Below are positions 33,588 through 42,400 of a stretch of 64,000 nucleotides of DNA, one piece after another. Every line of letters begins with the position of its first letter. Positions within the stretch are counted from its first letter, which is position 1. A program made the translations under genes and the position numbers. The stretch lies in assembly GCA_036391875.1 (NCBI GenBank), contig DASVZA010000039.1, positions 131,389-195,388 of the forward strand. Reading direction: 5' to 3'. The notes under the pieces are model-generated. The model made no database searches. It saw nothing but the letters and a program-made list of their open reading frames with translations, and had not been told where the DNA came from. This DNA comes from Parasulfuritortus sp036391875. GTDB lineage: Bacteria; Pseudomonadota; Gammaproteobacteria; Burkholderiales; Thiobacillaceae.

Positions 33588-34664
33588 TTACTGTTCGTCG
33601 ACGGGGGCGGCCAGCCGGCGGGTCCGTACCGCCTCGGCCAGTTGCCGCAGCAGGGGTACGGTGTCGTCCCAGCCCAGGCAGGCATCGGTGATGGAGACGC
33701 CGTAAGCCGGGTCCTGGCCAGGGCACAGGTCCTGGCGGCCGGGGTGGATATGGCTTTCGATCATCACGCCCATGATGCGGCTTTCGCCGGCGGCGATCTG
33801 GCCTGCCACATCGTGGCCGACGTCCACCTGGCGCTGGTACTGCTTGCTCGAATTGGCGTGCGAGAAGTCGATCATGACCTGCTGGTGCAGGCCGGCCTTG
33901 GCCAGTTCCTGGCAGGCCGCGTCGACGCTGGCGGCGTCGTAGTTGGGCTGCTTGCCGCCGCGCAGGATGACATGGCAATCCTCGTTGCCGGCGGTCTTGA
34001 ATACCGCGACGTGGCCGGTCTTGGTGATCGAGACGAAATGGTGGTGCGAGGCTGCCGCCTTGATCGCGTCGACCGCGATCCTCAGGTTGCCGTCGGTGCC
34101 GTTCTTGAAGCCGACCGGACAGGACAGGCCGGAGGCCAGCTGGCGGTGCGACTGCGATTCTGTGGTGCGGGCGCCGATGGCGCCCCAGGCGACCAGGTCG
34201 GCGATGTACTGGGGCGAGATCAGGTCGAGGAACTCGGTGCCGCAGGGCAGGCCCAGTTCGTTGATTTCCAGCAGCAGCTTGCGGGCCAGGCGCAGGCCTT
34301 CGTTGATGTCGAAACTCTCGTTGAGGTGCGGATCGTTGATCAGCCCTTTCCAGCCGACGGTGGTGCGCGGCTTCTCGAAATAGACCCGCATCACCATGAT
34401 CAGGTCGTGGCGCAGTTCGTCGGCCAGCGGCTTCAGGCGGCGGGCGTAATCCAGTGCCGCTCCGGGGTCATGGATGGAGCAGGGGCCGACCACCACCACC
34501 AGGCGGTCGTCGGCGCCGCGCAGCACGTCGTGGATCCGGCCGCGTGCCTCGAAGGTCGCCTTCAGCGCCTCGTCGCTGGCCTTCAGTTCGCGCATGATCT
34601 GCATCGGCGCAAGCAGTTCGTCGCTCTGCTCGATCCGGGTGTCGTCGGTGCGGTAGCCCACCAT
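33588..34664 (-). CDS. aroG: 3-deoxy-7-phosphoheptulonate synthase (AroFGH class)
   Basis: A 358-residue DAHP synthase, the first enzyme of the shikimate pathway, joining PEP and erythrose 4-phosphate. It has the class I-alpha motifs VVVGPCSIHDPGAAL, MRVYFEKPRTTVGWKGLINDP, GAIGARTTESQSHR and DFSHANSSKQ, plus the metal-binding C-terminus DACLGWDDT. Length fits the feedback-regulated E. coli-type isoenzymes; which amino acid inhibits it cannot be read with certainty. An AGGAG lies seven bases before the ATG. A Phe/Tyr-rich leader peptide and an intrinsic terminator lie just upstream, so transcription is probably attenuated by charged Phe and Tyr tRNA. Confidence 0.96.
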   Translation of the reverse strand: MVGYRTDDTRIEQSDELLAPMQIMRELKASDEALKATFEARGRIHDVLRGADDRLVVVVGPCSIHDPGAALDYARRLKPLADELRHDLIMVMRVYFEKPRTTVGWKGLINDPHLNESFDINEGLRLARKLLLEINELGLPCGTEFLDLISPQYIADLVAWGAIGARTTESQSHRQLASGLSCPVGFKNGTDGNLRIAVDAIKAAASHHHFVSITKTGHVAVFKTAGNEDCHVILRGGKQPNYDAASVDAACQELAKAGLHQQVMIDFSHANSSKQYQRQVDVGHDVAGQIAAGESRIMGVMIESHIHPGRQDLCPGQDPAYGVSITDACLGWDDTVPLLRQLAEAVRTRRLAAPVDEQ

Positions 34665-34697
34665 GATTTGCTCCTATCTCAAAACGGCCCCTGAATG

Positions 34698-34726
34698 AAA
34701 AAACCGCCAGGGGCCTGGCGGTTTTT
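34698..34726 (-). terminator. Attenuator terminator in the aroG leader
   Basis: Read leftward: AAAAA, CCGCCAGG, CC, CCTGGCGG, TTTTTT. It is a near-perfect hairpin with T-run located 27 bases after the leader-peptide stop and 34 bases before the aroG ATG. Because it lies before the gene it would end transcription prematurely unless an alternative fold forms. The leader segment at 34767-34776 (CCTACGGCGG) can pair with the 5' arm CCGCCAGG and is a candidate antiterminator. Confidence 0.85.
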
Positions 34727-34752
34727 CGGGGAATTCGCGTGGTCTGCCCGCG

Positions 34753-34824
34753 TCATGCTCTCCCGGCCGCCGTAGGCGTGGGATAAAAATAAAATCGAAA
34801 GGCGTGCGGGCAGGCAGACATCAT
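34753..34824 (-). CDS. aroG leader peptide (Phe/Tyr-rich)
   Basis: A 23-residue frame starting with two ATGs and containing Phe-Arg-Phe-Tyr-Phe-Tyr at residues 9-14, then stopping 27 bases before the terminator hairpin. Three Phe and two Tyr in six codons is far above expectation, and the codons (TTT, TAT) are unusual for this GC-rich genome. Segment 34806-34819, which codes the start of the peptide, can pair with 34741-34752 just after the stop. A ribosome stalled on the Phe/Tyr codons would cover the first of these. No strong ribosome site is seen, which lowers confidence slightly. There is a possible upstream GTG in frame. Confidence 0.72.
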   Translation of the reverse strand: MMSACPHAFRFYFYPTPTAAGRA

Positions 34825-34915
34825 GTACACGATGCTATCAGAGGTTCGTGGAAACTCACAAGGGAAACCCCGGTCTAGTGATAATCTGCGCCACTTGTCA
34901 TGATCGGATGCCAAC

Positions 34916-35485
34916 ATGATCAAACGTTTGTTTTTTGTTTTCGGACTGCTGTTCGGCGGCGTTGCCCTGGCGGCCAACCCGAGCGTCGAACTGAAGACCA
35001 ACATGGGTACCATGGTCCTGGAGCTCTACCCGGACAAGGCGCCCGAGACCGTGAAGAATTTCCTCGAATATGTCAAATCGGGCTTTTACGACGGCACCAT
35101 ATTCCACCGGGTCATCGACGGTTTCATGATCCAGGGCGGCGGCTACGACCAGTCCTTCGACCAGAAGCCGACCCGCCCGCCCATCCACAACGAAGCCGAC
35201 AACGGCCTGAAGAACATGATCTATACCGTGGCCATGGCTCGGACCAGCGACCCGCAGTCGGCCACGGCGCAGTTCTTCATCAACGTGGCCGACAACGATT
35301 TCCTGAATTACAGTTCGCCCGACGCCATGGGGTACGGCTACTGCGTGTTCGGCAAGGTGATCAAGGGCCAGGACGTGGTGGCCCGCATCGCCAAGGTGCG
35401 GACCGGTGTCGTCGGACCCTTCGGCTCGGATGCACCGCTCAAGGCGGTGGTGATCGAAAAGGCCAGGCTGCTGGCCGGGAAGTAG
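34916..35485 (+). CDS. ppiA: Periplasmic peptidyl-prolyl isomerase (cyclophilin)
   Basis: A 189-residue cyclophilin-type PPIase with a signal peptide (MIKRLFFVFGLLFGGVALA). The catalytic Arg/Phe region FHRVIDGFMIQGGGY, the ATAQFFINVADND strand and VFGKVIKGQDVV are intact. It catalyses cis-trans isomerisation of Xaa-Pro bonds in exported proteins. It is divergent from the aroG leader with under 100 bases between them, so regulatory sites overlap. Confidence 0.94.
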   Translation: MIKRLFFVFGLLFGGVALAANPSVELKTNMGTMVLELYPDKAPETVKNFLEYVKSGFYDGTIFHRVIDGFMIQGGGYDQSFDQKPTRPPIHNEADNGLKNMIYTVAMARTSDPQSATAQFFINVADNDFLNYSSPDAMGYGYCVFGKVIKGQDVVARIAKVRTGVVGPFGSDAPLKAVVIEKARLLAGK

Positions 35486-35575
35486 TCGGCGGTCCCGCTT
35501 GGGGGTAGCATTGGGCAGAAAGCGGATCGGTTCATCCCGTTTTCGGCCGCCACCGATATCCCCACCAGGAGCCCC

Positions 35576-36865
35576 ATGGACAACACGCCCACGCCGCCGG
35601 CGGCAGCCGGTTCCAGCCTCGATCTGCGGGAGGCCATCAGCTGCCTGACCGAGGCGCTCAACCTGGTCGGGGTCGACGAGCGCCAGCATGGCGAACGGGT
35701 CGCCTGCATGGCGACCGAAACGGCACGCCTGCTGGGTTGGCAGGGGCGGAGCCTGTCCGATCTGTTTCATGCCGCCCTGCTGCATGACTGCGGGGTCTCC
35801 TCCACCCGTGTCCATACCCGGCTGGTGAGCGAGTTGGATTGGGACGGCTCGGAACGGCACTGCCTGATCGGCGAGGCCTACCTGCGGGCCTTCCGTCCCC
35901 TGGCCCGCCTGGCGCCGGTGATCCGCTGGCACCATACCCATTGGGACGTTCTGTCCCAGATGCCGAACGTCGATCGCGACACTGCCCTGATGAGCAACCT
36001 GATCTACCTGGCCGACCGGGCCGATGCCCTGCTCACCCAGTACCGCGCGGCCGGCGACGACGCCCCCTACCAGCGCATCCGCGATCGGGTAGCCAGTCTA
36101 TCAGGCAGCTTCTTTGCCCCCGAGCTGGTGCGCGCCTTCCAGGTCAGCGCCAAGGGAGAGGCATTCTGGCTGGCGCTGGAGCCGCTCAACGTCGCCGAAT
36201 ACACCGCCCATTTCGAAAATCCGGACCGGCCGCAGATCGCCGATGAGGGTGACCAGCACGACCTGGCCCGCATCTTCGCCCACATCGTCGACGCCAAGAG
36301 CCCCTATACCTACGAACACTCGCGCGGTGTTGCCCGGCTGGCCGCGCACCTGGCCCGTGCCGCCGGCATGCCCGATGGCCGGGTGCAGCAAGTCGAGATC
36401 GCCGGCCTGCTGCACGACCTGGGCAAGCTCGGCGTGCCCGATGAAATCCTGGAGTACCCCGGTCCCATGGACCAGGATGCGGTCAACATCATGCACCGCC
36501 ACAGCTACGACACCTTCCGCATCCTGCGCCGCATCCACGGCATGGAGGAAATCGCGAGCTGGGCCGGCTGCCACCACGAAACCCTGATCGGCGACGGCTA
36601 TCCGTTCCAGTACGACGCCAGCCAGTTGCCGCTGGAGGCCCGCATCATCGCCGTGGCCGACGTGTTCCAGGCCTTGGCCCAGGACCGGCCCTACCGCAAG
36701 GGCATGGCGCCGCAGCAGGTGCTGTCCGTGTTGAAGGGCATGAATGACAGCGGCAAGTTGGACAGCCGCATCGTCGGCCTGGTCGCGGCCGATCTGGAGG
36801 CCTGCTATCGGGCGGCGATGCCGGTGGAGGGGGATGGGTTGCCGTGGGATGAGGGGGCGGTTTAG
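35576..36865 (+). CDS. Tandem HD / HD-GYP domain protein (probable c-di-GMP phosphodiesterase)
   Basis: A 429-residue cytoplasmic protein with two HD domains. The N-terminal one (about 15-200) keeps H70-D71 and a HHTHWD segment (119-124) but lacks GYP. The C-terminal one (about 228-415) has H280-D281-xx-K284, H333-H-E335 and G339-DGYP, the signature of HD-GYP phosphodiesterases that degrade c-di-GMP. No receiver or transmembrane domain is present, so the degenerate first HD half may be sensory or regulatory. An AGGAG site precedes the ATG. A symmetrical hairpin ends the transcript region. Confidence 0.88.
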   Translation: MDNTPTPPAAAGSSLDLREAISCLTEALNLVGVDERQHGERVACMATETARLLGWQGRSLSDLFHAALLHDCGVSSTRVHTRLVSELDWDGSERHCLIGEAYLRAFRPLARLAPVIRWHHTHWDVLSQMPNVDRDTALMSNLIYLADRADALLTQYRAAGDDAPYQRIRDRVASLSGSFFAPELVRAFQVSAKGEAFWLALEPLNVAEYTAHFENPDRPQIADEGDQHDLARIFAHIVDAKSPYTYEHSRGVARLAAHLARAAGMPDGRVQQVEIAGLLHDLGKLGVPDEILEYPGPMDQDAVNIMHRHSYDTFRILRRIHGMEEIASWAGCHHETLIGDGYPFQYDASQLPLEARIIAVADVFQALAQDRPYRKGMAPQQVLSVLKGMNDSGKLDSRIVGLVAADLEACYRAAMPVEGDGLPWDEGAV

Positions 36866-36920
36866 TTGGCGTTTTTGTTCGGCGCTTAGTCGTTGTCGGG
36901 GAGGGATTGTTAAAGGGGCT

Positions 36921-36942
36921 TTGGCCGGGCGCCCCCGGCCAA
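36921..36942. terminator. Hairpin between convergent HD-GYP and tldD genes
   Basis: A perfect nine-base stem (TTGGCCGGG with CCCGGCCAA) around CGCC, between the stops of two converging genes. There is no proper T-run on either side, so it may be a weak bidirectional terminator or an RNA-stabilising hairpin. Confidence 0.5.
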
Positions 36943-37014
36943 TGCCGTATACAAAACGCAATCCGGTTTTTTCGCTGCCCGATTCCCAAGTGCGAGGGGA
37001 AAAGGCCGTACTGC

Positions 37015-38472
37015 TTACTGCGTCCCGCCGACAGTCAGCCCGTCGATCCGCAGAGTTGGCTGCCCGACCCCGACCGGTACGCTCTGCCCTTCCTTGCCGC
37101 AGGTGCCCACCCCGGAATCGAGCTTCATGTCGTTGCCGATCATGGCGACGCGGGTCAGCGCATCCGGACCGTTGCCGATCAGGGTGGCGCCCTTGACTGG
37201 ATAGGTGAGCTTGCCGTCCTCGATCATCCAGGCCTCGGCGGCGGAGAAGACGAACTTGCCGCTGGTGATGTCGACCTGGCCGCCGCCGAAGTTGACGGCG
37301 TATAGGCCGTTCTTGACCGAGGCGATGATCTCCTCCGGGTCCTTGTCGCCGGCCAGCATGTAGGTGTTGGTCATGCGCGGCATGGGCAGGTGGGCGAAGG
37401 ATTCGCGCCGGGCGTTGCCGGTGCGGGCCATGCCCATCAGGCGCGCGTTGAGGCTGTCCTGCATGTAGCCCTTGAGGATGCCGTCCTCGATCAGGGTGGT
37501 GCACTCGGTCGGGGTGCCTTCGTCGTCGACGTTGAGCGAGCCGCGCCGGTCGGGGATGGTGCCGTCGTCGACCACCGTCACGCCCTTGGCGGCGACCCTC
37601 TGGCCGATGCGGCCGGAGAAGGCGGAGGAGCCTTTGCGGTTGAAGTCGCCTTCCAGGCCGTGACCGATGGCTTCGTGGAGCAGGATGCCGGGCCAGCCGG
37701 AACCGAGCACCACGGTCATGGTGCCGGCCGGGGCGGGCTTGGCGTTGAGGTTGGTGAGGGCCTGATGGACGGCCTGTTCGGCGTAGTCCTTGAGCATGTC
37801 GTCGCTGAAATAGGCGTAGCCGAAACGGCCGCCGCCGCCGGCGCTGCCCTGTTCGCGGCGGCCGTCCTGCTCGACGATGACCTGGAGCGAGACCCGCACC
37901 AGCGGCCGCACGTCGGCGGCGCGGTGGCCGTCCAGGCGGGCGATGTAGATCACCTCGTATTCGCCGGCCAGACTGGCCATGACCTGGGTGACGCGCGGGT
38001 CGAGCGCCCGGGCGTAGCCTTCCAGGCGGTGCAGCAGGGTGACCTTGTCGGCTTCGGCCAGGGTGGCGAGCGGGTCGAGCGGCACGTACAGGCGGTTGCC
38101 GGCGACCGGCGTGCCGGCGGCGACGCTGCCCGAGCCGCCGGCGGCGGCGATCGAGCGGGCGGTCTTGGCGGCCTGTTCCAGGGCCGGGAAGGCGATGTCG
38201 TCGGAATAGGCGAAGGCGGTCTTGTCGCCGGTCACTGCGCGCACGCCGACGCCCTGGTCGATGTTGAAGCTGCCCGACTTGACCTGGCCTTCCTCCAGGC
38301 TCCAGGCCTCGGATCGGGTGTACTGGAAGTAGAGGTCGGCGTCGTCGAGCTTGTGCGTAGCCAGGATGCCCAGCGCGGCGTCGAGCTTGCCGGCGTCGAG
38401 GTCGTTGGGCGCCAGCAGGGTGGCGTCGGCCGTTTCCAGCAGTTGGATGTCGGAGGGGGCGAGCTGGCTCAT
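37015..38472 (-). CDS. tldD: Metalloprotease TldD
   Basis: A 485-residue zinc protease subunit. The metal motif H-E-A-I-G-H (in LLHEAIGHGLEGDF) is near residue 265, and family segments GTMTVVLGSGWPGILLHEA, DDEGTPTECTTLIEDG and MTNTYMLAGDKDPEE are present. TldD works with PmbA/TldE in maturing or degrading small peptides such as microcins and CcdA; the partner gene is not in the window. The ATG overlaps the nitrilase stop, and yhdP-nitrilase-tldD is a standard beta/gammaproteobacterial order. Confidence 0.96.
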   Translation of the reverse strand: MSQLAPSDIQLLETADATLLAPNDLDAGKLDAALGILATHKLDDADLYFQYTRSEAWSLEEGQVKSGSFNIDQGVGVRAVTGDKTAFAYSDDIAFPALEQAAKTARSIAAAGGSGSVAAGTPVAGNRLYVPLDPLATLAEADKVTLLHRLEGYARALDPRVTQVMASLAGEYEVIYIARLDGHRAADVRPLVRVSLQVIVEQDGRREQGSAGGGGRFGYAYFSDDMLKDYAEQAVHQALTNLNAKPAPAGTMTVVLGSGWPGILLHEAIGHGLEGDFNRKGSSAFSGRIGQRVAAKGVTVVDDGTIPDRRGSLNVDDEGTPTECTTLIEDGILKGYMQDSLNARLMGMARTGNARRESFAHLPMPRMTNTYMLAGDKDPEEIIASVKNGLYAVNFGGGQVDITSGKFVFSAAEAWMIEDGKLTYPVKGATLIGNGPDALTRVAMIGNDMKLDSGVGTCGKEGQSVPVGVGQPTLRIDGLTVGGTQ

Positions 38473-39383
38473 TTCGGTATCACTTCCAGTTTGATGTTCT
38501 TGACGCAGTCCAGGGAGCGGTGCTTCAGGGCCGGAAGGCTCTTGCGCAGGCTGTCCTGATAGCCCCGGTTGATGCCGGCGACGACGACGCCCGAGCCGCG
38601 CGGCAGGCGGTCGAGCACGTTGCCCCAGGGGTCGACGATCATGGTGTCGCCGTGGGTCTCTCGGCCAGACAGATGATAGCCGCCCTGGGCGGCGGCGACC
38701 ACATAGGCGAGATTCTCGATGGCCCGGGCCCGGACCAGGGTCTCGAAGTGGGCCTTGCCGGTGGTTTCGGTGAAGGCCGCCGGCACCAGGATGATGTCGA
38801 CCTCGCCCATGGCCCGGTACAGCTCGGGGAAGCGCAGGTCGTAGCAGATCGACAGGCCGATGCGGCCGAACGGCGTATCCAGCACGACCACGGTGTCGCC
38901 GGGCTGGATGGTGGTCTCTTCATGATAATGCTCGTTGCCGAGGTCGAGGCCGAACAGGTGGATCTTGTCGTAGCGGGCGACCTGCCGGCCCTTGTCGTCA
39001 TAGACCAGGCAGCTGTTGTAGACCTTCTTCGGGTTGGCGCATTCCAACGGCACTGATCCGCCGATCAGCCAGATGCCGTGCTTCTTGGCCTGGGCGGCGA
39101 GGAATTTCTGGATCGGCCCCTTGCCCGGCACTTCGCGCGCCGCCACCTTGTCCGAGTCCTTCATGCCCATGATGGCGAAGTACTCCGGCAGCAGCACCAG
39201 TTTCGCGCCGGCCGTGACGGCGAGCTGGATCAGGCGCTCGGCTTCGGCCAGGTTGGCCGGCACGTTGGGGCTGGAGGCCATCTGGATGGCGGCGATGCGG
39301 ACGATGCCGTTGACGTCCTGGGCGGGCTTCTCGACGCTGCGGCTGCGGGGCTTGGCAAAGCTGGAGGTGGGTTTGCGGGTCAC
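38469..39383 (-). CDS. Carbon-nitrogen hydrolase (Nit2/nitrilase superfamily)
   Basis: A nitrilase-superfamily amidase of about 304 residues. The Glu-Lys-Cys triad appears in LVLLPEYFAIMG, YDKIHLFGLDLG and GLSICYDLRFPELYRAM. It is closest in style to omega-amidase/deaminated-glutathione amidase. No ATG is available before the conserved start (VRIAAIQMASSPNVPANL). GTG at 39383, TTG at 39395 and TTG at 39437 are possible, none with a good ribosome site, so the N-terminus is uncertain by up to 18 residues. It lies between yhdP and tldD. Confidence 0.87.
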   Translation of the reverse strand: MTRKPTSSFAKPRSRSVEKPAQDVNGIVRIAAIQMASSPNVPANLAEAERLIQLAVTAGAKLVLLPEYFAIMGMKDSDKVAAREVPGKGPIQKFLAAQAKKHGIWLIGGSVPLECANPKKVYNSCLVYDDKGRQVARYDKIHLFGLDLGNEHYHEETTIQPGDTVVVLDTPFGRIGLSICYDLRFPELYRAMGEVDIILVPAAFTETTGKAHFETLVRARAIENLAYVVAAAQGGYHLSGRETHGDTMIVDPWGNVLDRLPRGSGVVVAGINRGYQDSLRKSLPALKHRSLDCVKNIKLEVIPK

Positions 39384-39473
39384 GATGCGGTCCAATGTAT
39401 TTATCCGATTTGTCTTTTCTAAACTTACCAACTGCAACTGTCGTGGGCAAGCTAAAGCCGCCCGCGGGACCGG

Positions 39474-42400
39474 CTAGTTCCGGGGCTCCGCTTTTTCCGC
39501 CACAGGTTTGGACAGCTTCGCGACTACCGGGTTGTCCCAGGTGCCGGTGACCAGGTATTCGAAACTGGCGGCCTGGGCGAAGGGATCCTTGAGTATCTTC
39601 GTGGCGACCAGCGCGCCGACCCCGACCACCGGGCCGCCGAGCAGCGCCCCGGCCACGGCGACGCCCTCGTCCAGGCGGGGCTGGATATGCAGGCGCAGGA
39701 TCTGGCTTTCCTTGGCCAGGTCGATCTGGCCCTTCATGTGGATCTGGGCGGCCGGCCCCTGGATGAACAGGTCGGGCAGATAGCCCACGCCCCGGTCGAG
39801 CAGGACGTCGCCCTTGATGCTGTCGAAGGCGAAGCCTTCCGAGAAGATGTCGCGGAAATCCAGCGTGATGCGGCGCGGCAGGGCCTGCAGGCTGAGAATG
39901 CCGAGCAGCTTGGCGGCACCGGGGTCGAGCTGGGTGAAGCGGCCGTTCGTGAGGTCGACCTGGAGTTTGCCGCCGAGCCGTTCCTTGGCGAAATCCTCGG
40001 GCCGGCCCAGCCAGCCGAGCGTGCCCTGGACGCTCAGGTCGCCGCCCTTGATGGCCTCCTGGTAGCCGAGCCGGCGCATCAGCTGGCCCAGATTGGCCGA
40101 GTGCAGCTGCAAGTTGAGGCGGGTGTGGCGCAGGGGCGAGGCGGACAGCCAGCCGCTGCTCTCAAGATGGCCCTCGGGGGCGTCCAGGGTGAGCTGGTTG
40201 ATGGCCAGGCCGTCGTGCATCGAGGTCAGCTTCAGGGCCAGCGCGCCCAGCGAACGCTTGTCGTAGGCGAGCGACTGCACGCTGAGGTCGATCTCCTTGG
40301 GCAGGTCGTCCGGCGAGATTTCACCCTGGTCCGCCGTCGTGGCGGCGCTCTTGGGCAGATCGAGTTTCTGCAGCCGGCCGGTCAGGCTGTTGCCCGGCGT
40401 GCCCGCCTGCGGGCCGTAGACGATGTCGCCCTTCACCTCCCGGCCATTGAGCCGGAGGCGCCAGGCACGCTGGTCGGGCTGGGCCTGGACGTTGATGTCG
40501 TGGAACAGGCGGTCGTAGGCCTTGAGTTCGTTAAAGGTCAGGTTGACGCTGCGGACAGGCGGGCCGTTGCCGGTCGAGCTGCCCAGGTCGAGCTTGCGCC
40601 AGGTGTCGAAATCGAACCGGCGCAGGGTGCCCTGGACGGTGATGCCTTCGTCTTGTGGCACCGGCGCCGGCGCGCCGCCCAGCATGAGTGCCAGGCGCAT
40701 GTGTTCCAGGCTGTCGGGGACCAGGTAGCCGGCCAGGACGGTGCCGTACTGGAAGGTGATCGGTGGGGGGGCGTCGCCCCGGTCCTGGAGCGTCAAGGCC
40801 AGGGGCACGTTCTGGTCCGCCTTCTTGCCCAGCGGCTCGGGCAGGTCGATGGCCAGTCCGGTCAGGAGCGAGGTCAGCTTCAGGGTGCTGGAGCGTTGGT
40901 GGATGGAAATGTCGGCCTGGATCGGCGTGCTGCCGGTAATGCGCCGGTCGAGCGCGTCGGGCAGCCAGCGGGCCAGGGCCGCGGCGCTCAGGGTGCCGGA
41001 GACGTTGGCATGGACGCGGCCGCCGGGTTCGCTGTTCAGGCCGATGGCGATGGGCTGGTCGAACAGCGCGGCGGTCAGCCCTTCGCCTTTGACCTGGGTA
41101 TCGGTGAACCGGAGGGCGCCGTCGACCCGGGTCAGCGGCGGCAACTGGTCGTTGAGCTGGATGCGGTTGTCTTTCAAGGCCAGACGGCCGGCGATCCGGG
41201 TGTCGGCGACGTGGCTCAGGGGCATGTTCAATTGCAGGCTGAGCTTGCCGTTGCCGCTCGCCTTCATCGCTTCGGTGAAGCGGCCCATGTGTTCGTTGAT
41301 CGGGCTTTGGCGGATGAACTCCAGGAAGGCGTCGGTCGGGCCGGCGGCCTCCCCAGTCAGGTTCAGCATCTGGTCGCGGGTGTACATCAGGTCGGGGATC
41401 GTGCCCCGGACCGCGCTCAGCCGGACGCCCAATATGTCGCCGCTGTCGGCGGCGATGGTCATGCTCTTGTCCTTGAAGGTGAGCAGGCCGTCGACCCCGG
41501 TGATCTTGGGCCAGTCCGGGGCATAGGCGAGCACGCCGCCCTGGATCCTGACGGCCACCAGGAATTCGCCGCCGCCCTTGTCGAACGGGAATTTGTCGAG
41601 CGGGCCGCGCAGGGTCAGCCGGGTGTCGGGCGAGACGCCGCCGACGATGCTCTGCTTGACCCAGTCATAGGCGTCGTCCGCGGTCTGGCGGGGCAGGTAG
41701 CGCCAGACCGCATCGCCGTTGCCGCGGCTCAGGTGGGCCTGGATGTCGGCCACCGGCGCGCTGCCCGGACGCCAAGTCAGGCTGCCCTGCGCCGTGCCGT
41801 CCAGATCGGGGTTGGCCAGCTCGCAATGGTCCAGGCTGAAGCGGTAGCCGTTCGGTGTCAGACTGGTCCAGGACAGGTCGGCGGCCAGCTTGCGGAAGTT
41901 CAGCGCCTGGCGGAAGACCTTGTCGTAGCTGAGGTGCAATGCGTCGCTGCTCAGCTTGGCCGTGCCGCGGTATTCGTCGGCCCGGATTTCGCCGTTCAGG
42001 CCGGTGAAGCCGGGCAGGTTGCGGGTCGGGCTCATGCCGGCGTCGCGGAACCGGGTCTGCAGCTCGAAGCGCTCGCGCCCCAGCCAGTTGAAGTCGATGT
42101 GTTCGATGAAACCGTGCGGGTTGAAGGCGGTGATCCAGTCGTGGACCTGGCGCGGCAGGGGCACCGCGCCGGAGAGCGCGGTCAGGGCTTCAAGGCGCAG
42201 CCGGTCGGCCTGGATGCGGGCGCTTTCGATCTTGCCCGCCGGGCTGGGCGTGAAGCTGATCTTCACGTCGGCTGGCTCGGCGGTCCGGCCTTCGGGCGTG
42301 ACGAACCTGAGTTTCTGGACGTAATAGGTCTGCTCTTCGCCCTGGCGTTGCCAGCCCAGCCGGCCGCTGATGTGGTCGAAGGTCATGTCCGGCAGGTCCT

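Noticed and set aside
32900..33685. Extended 261-residue version of the PagL-like protein
   Set aside because: The extra N-terminal part is encoded by the SRP RNA gene and aroG tail; a signal peptide with ideal ribosome site starts at 33430.
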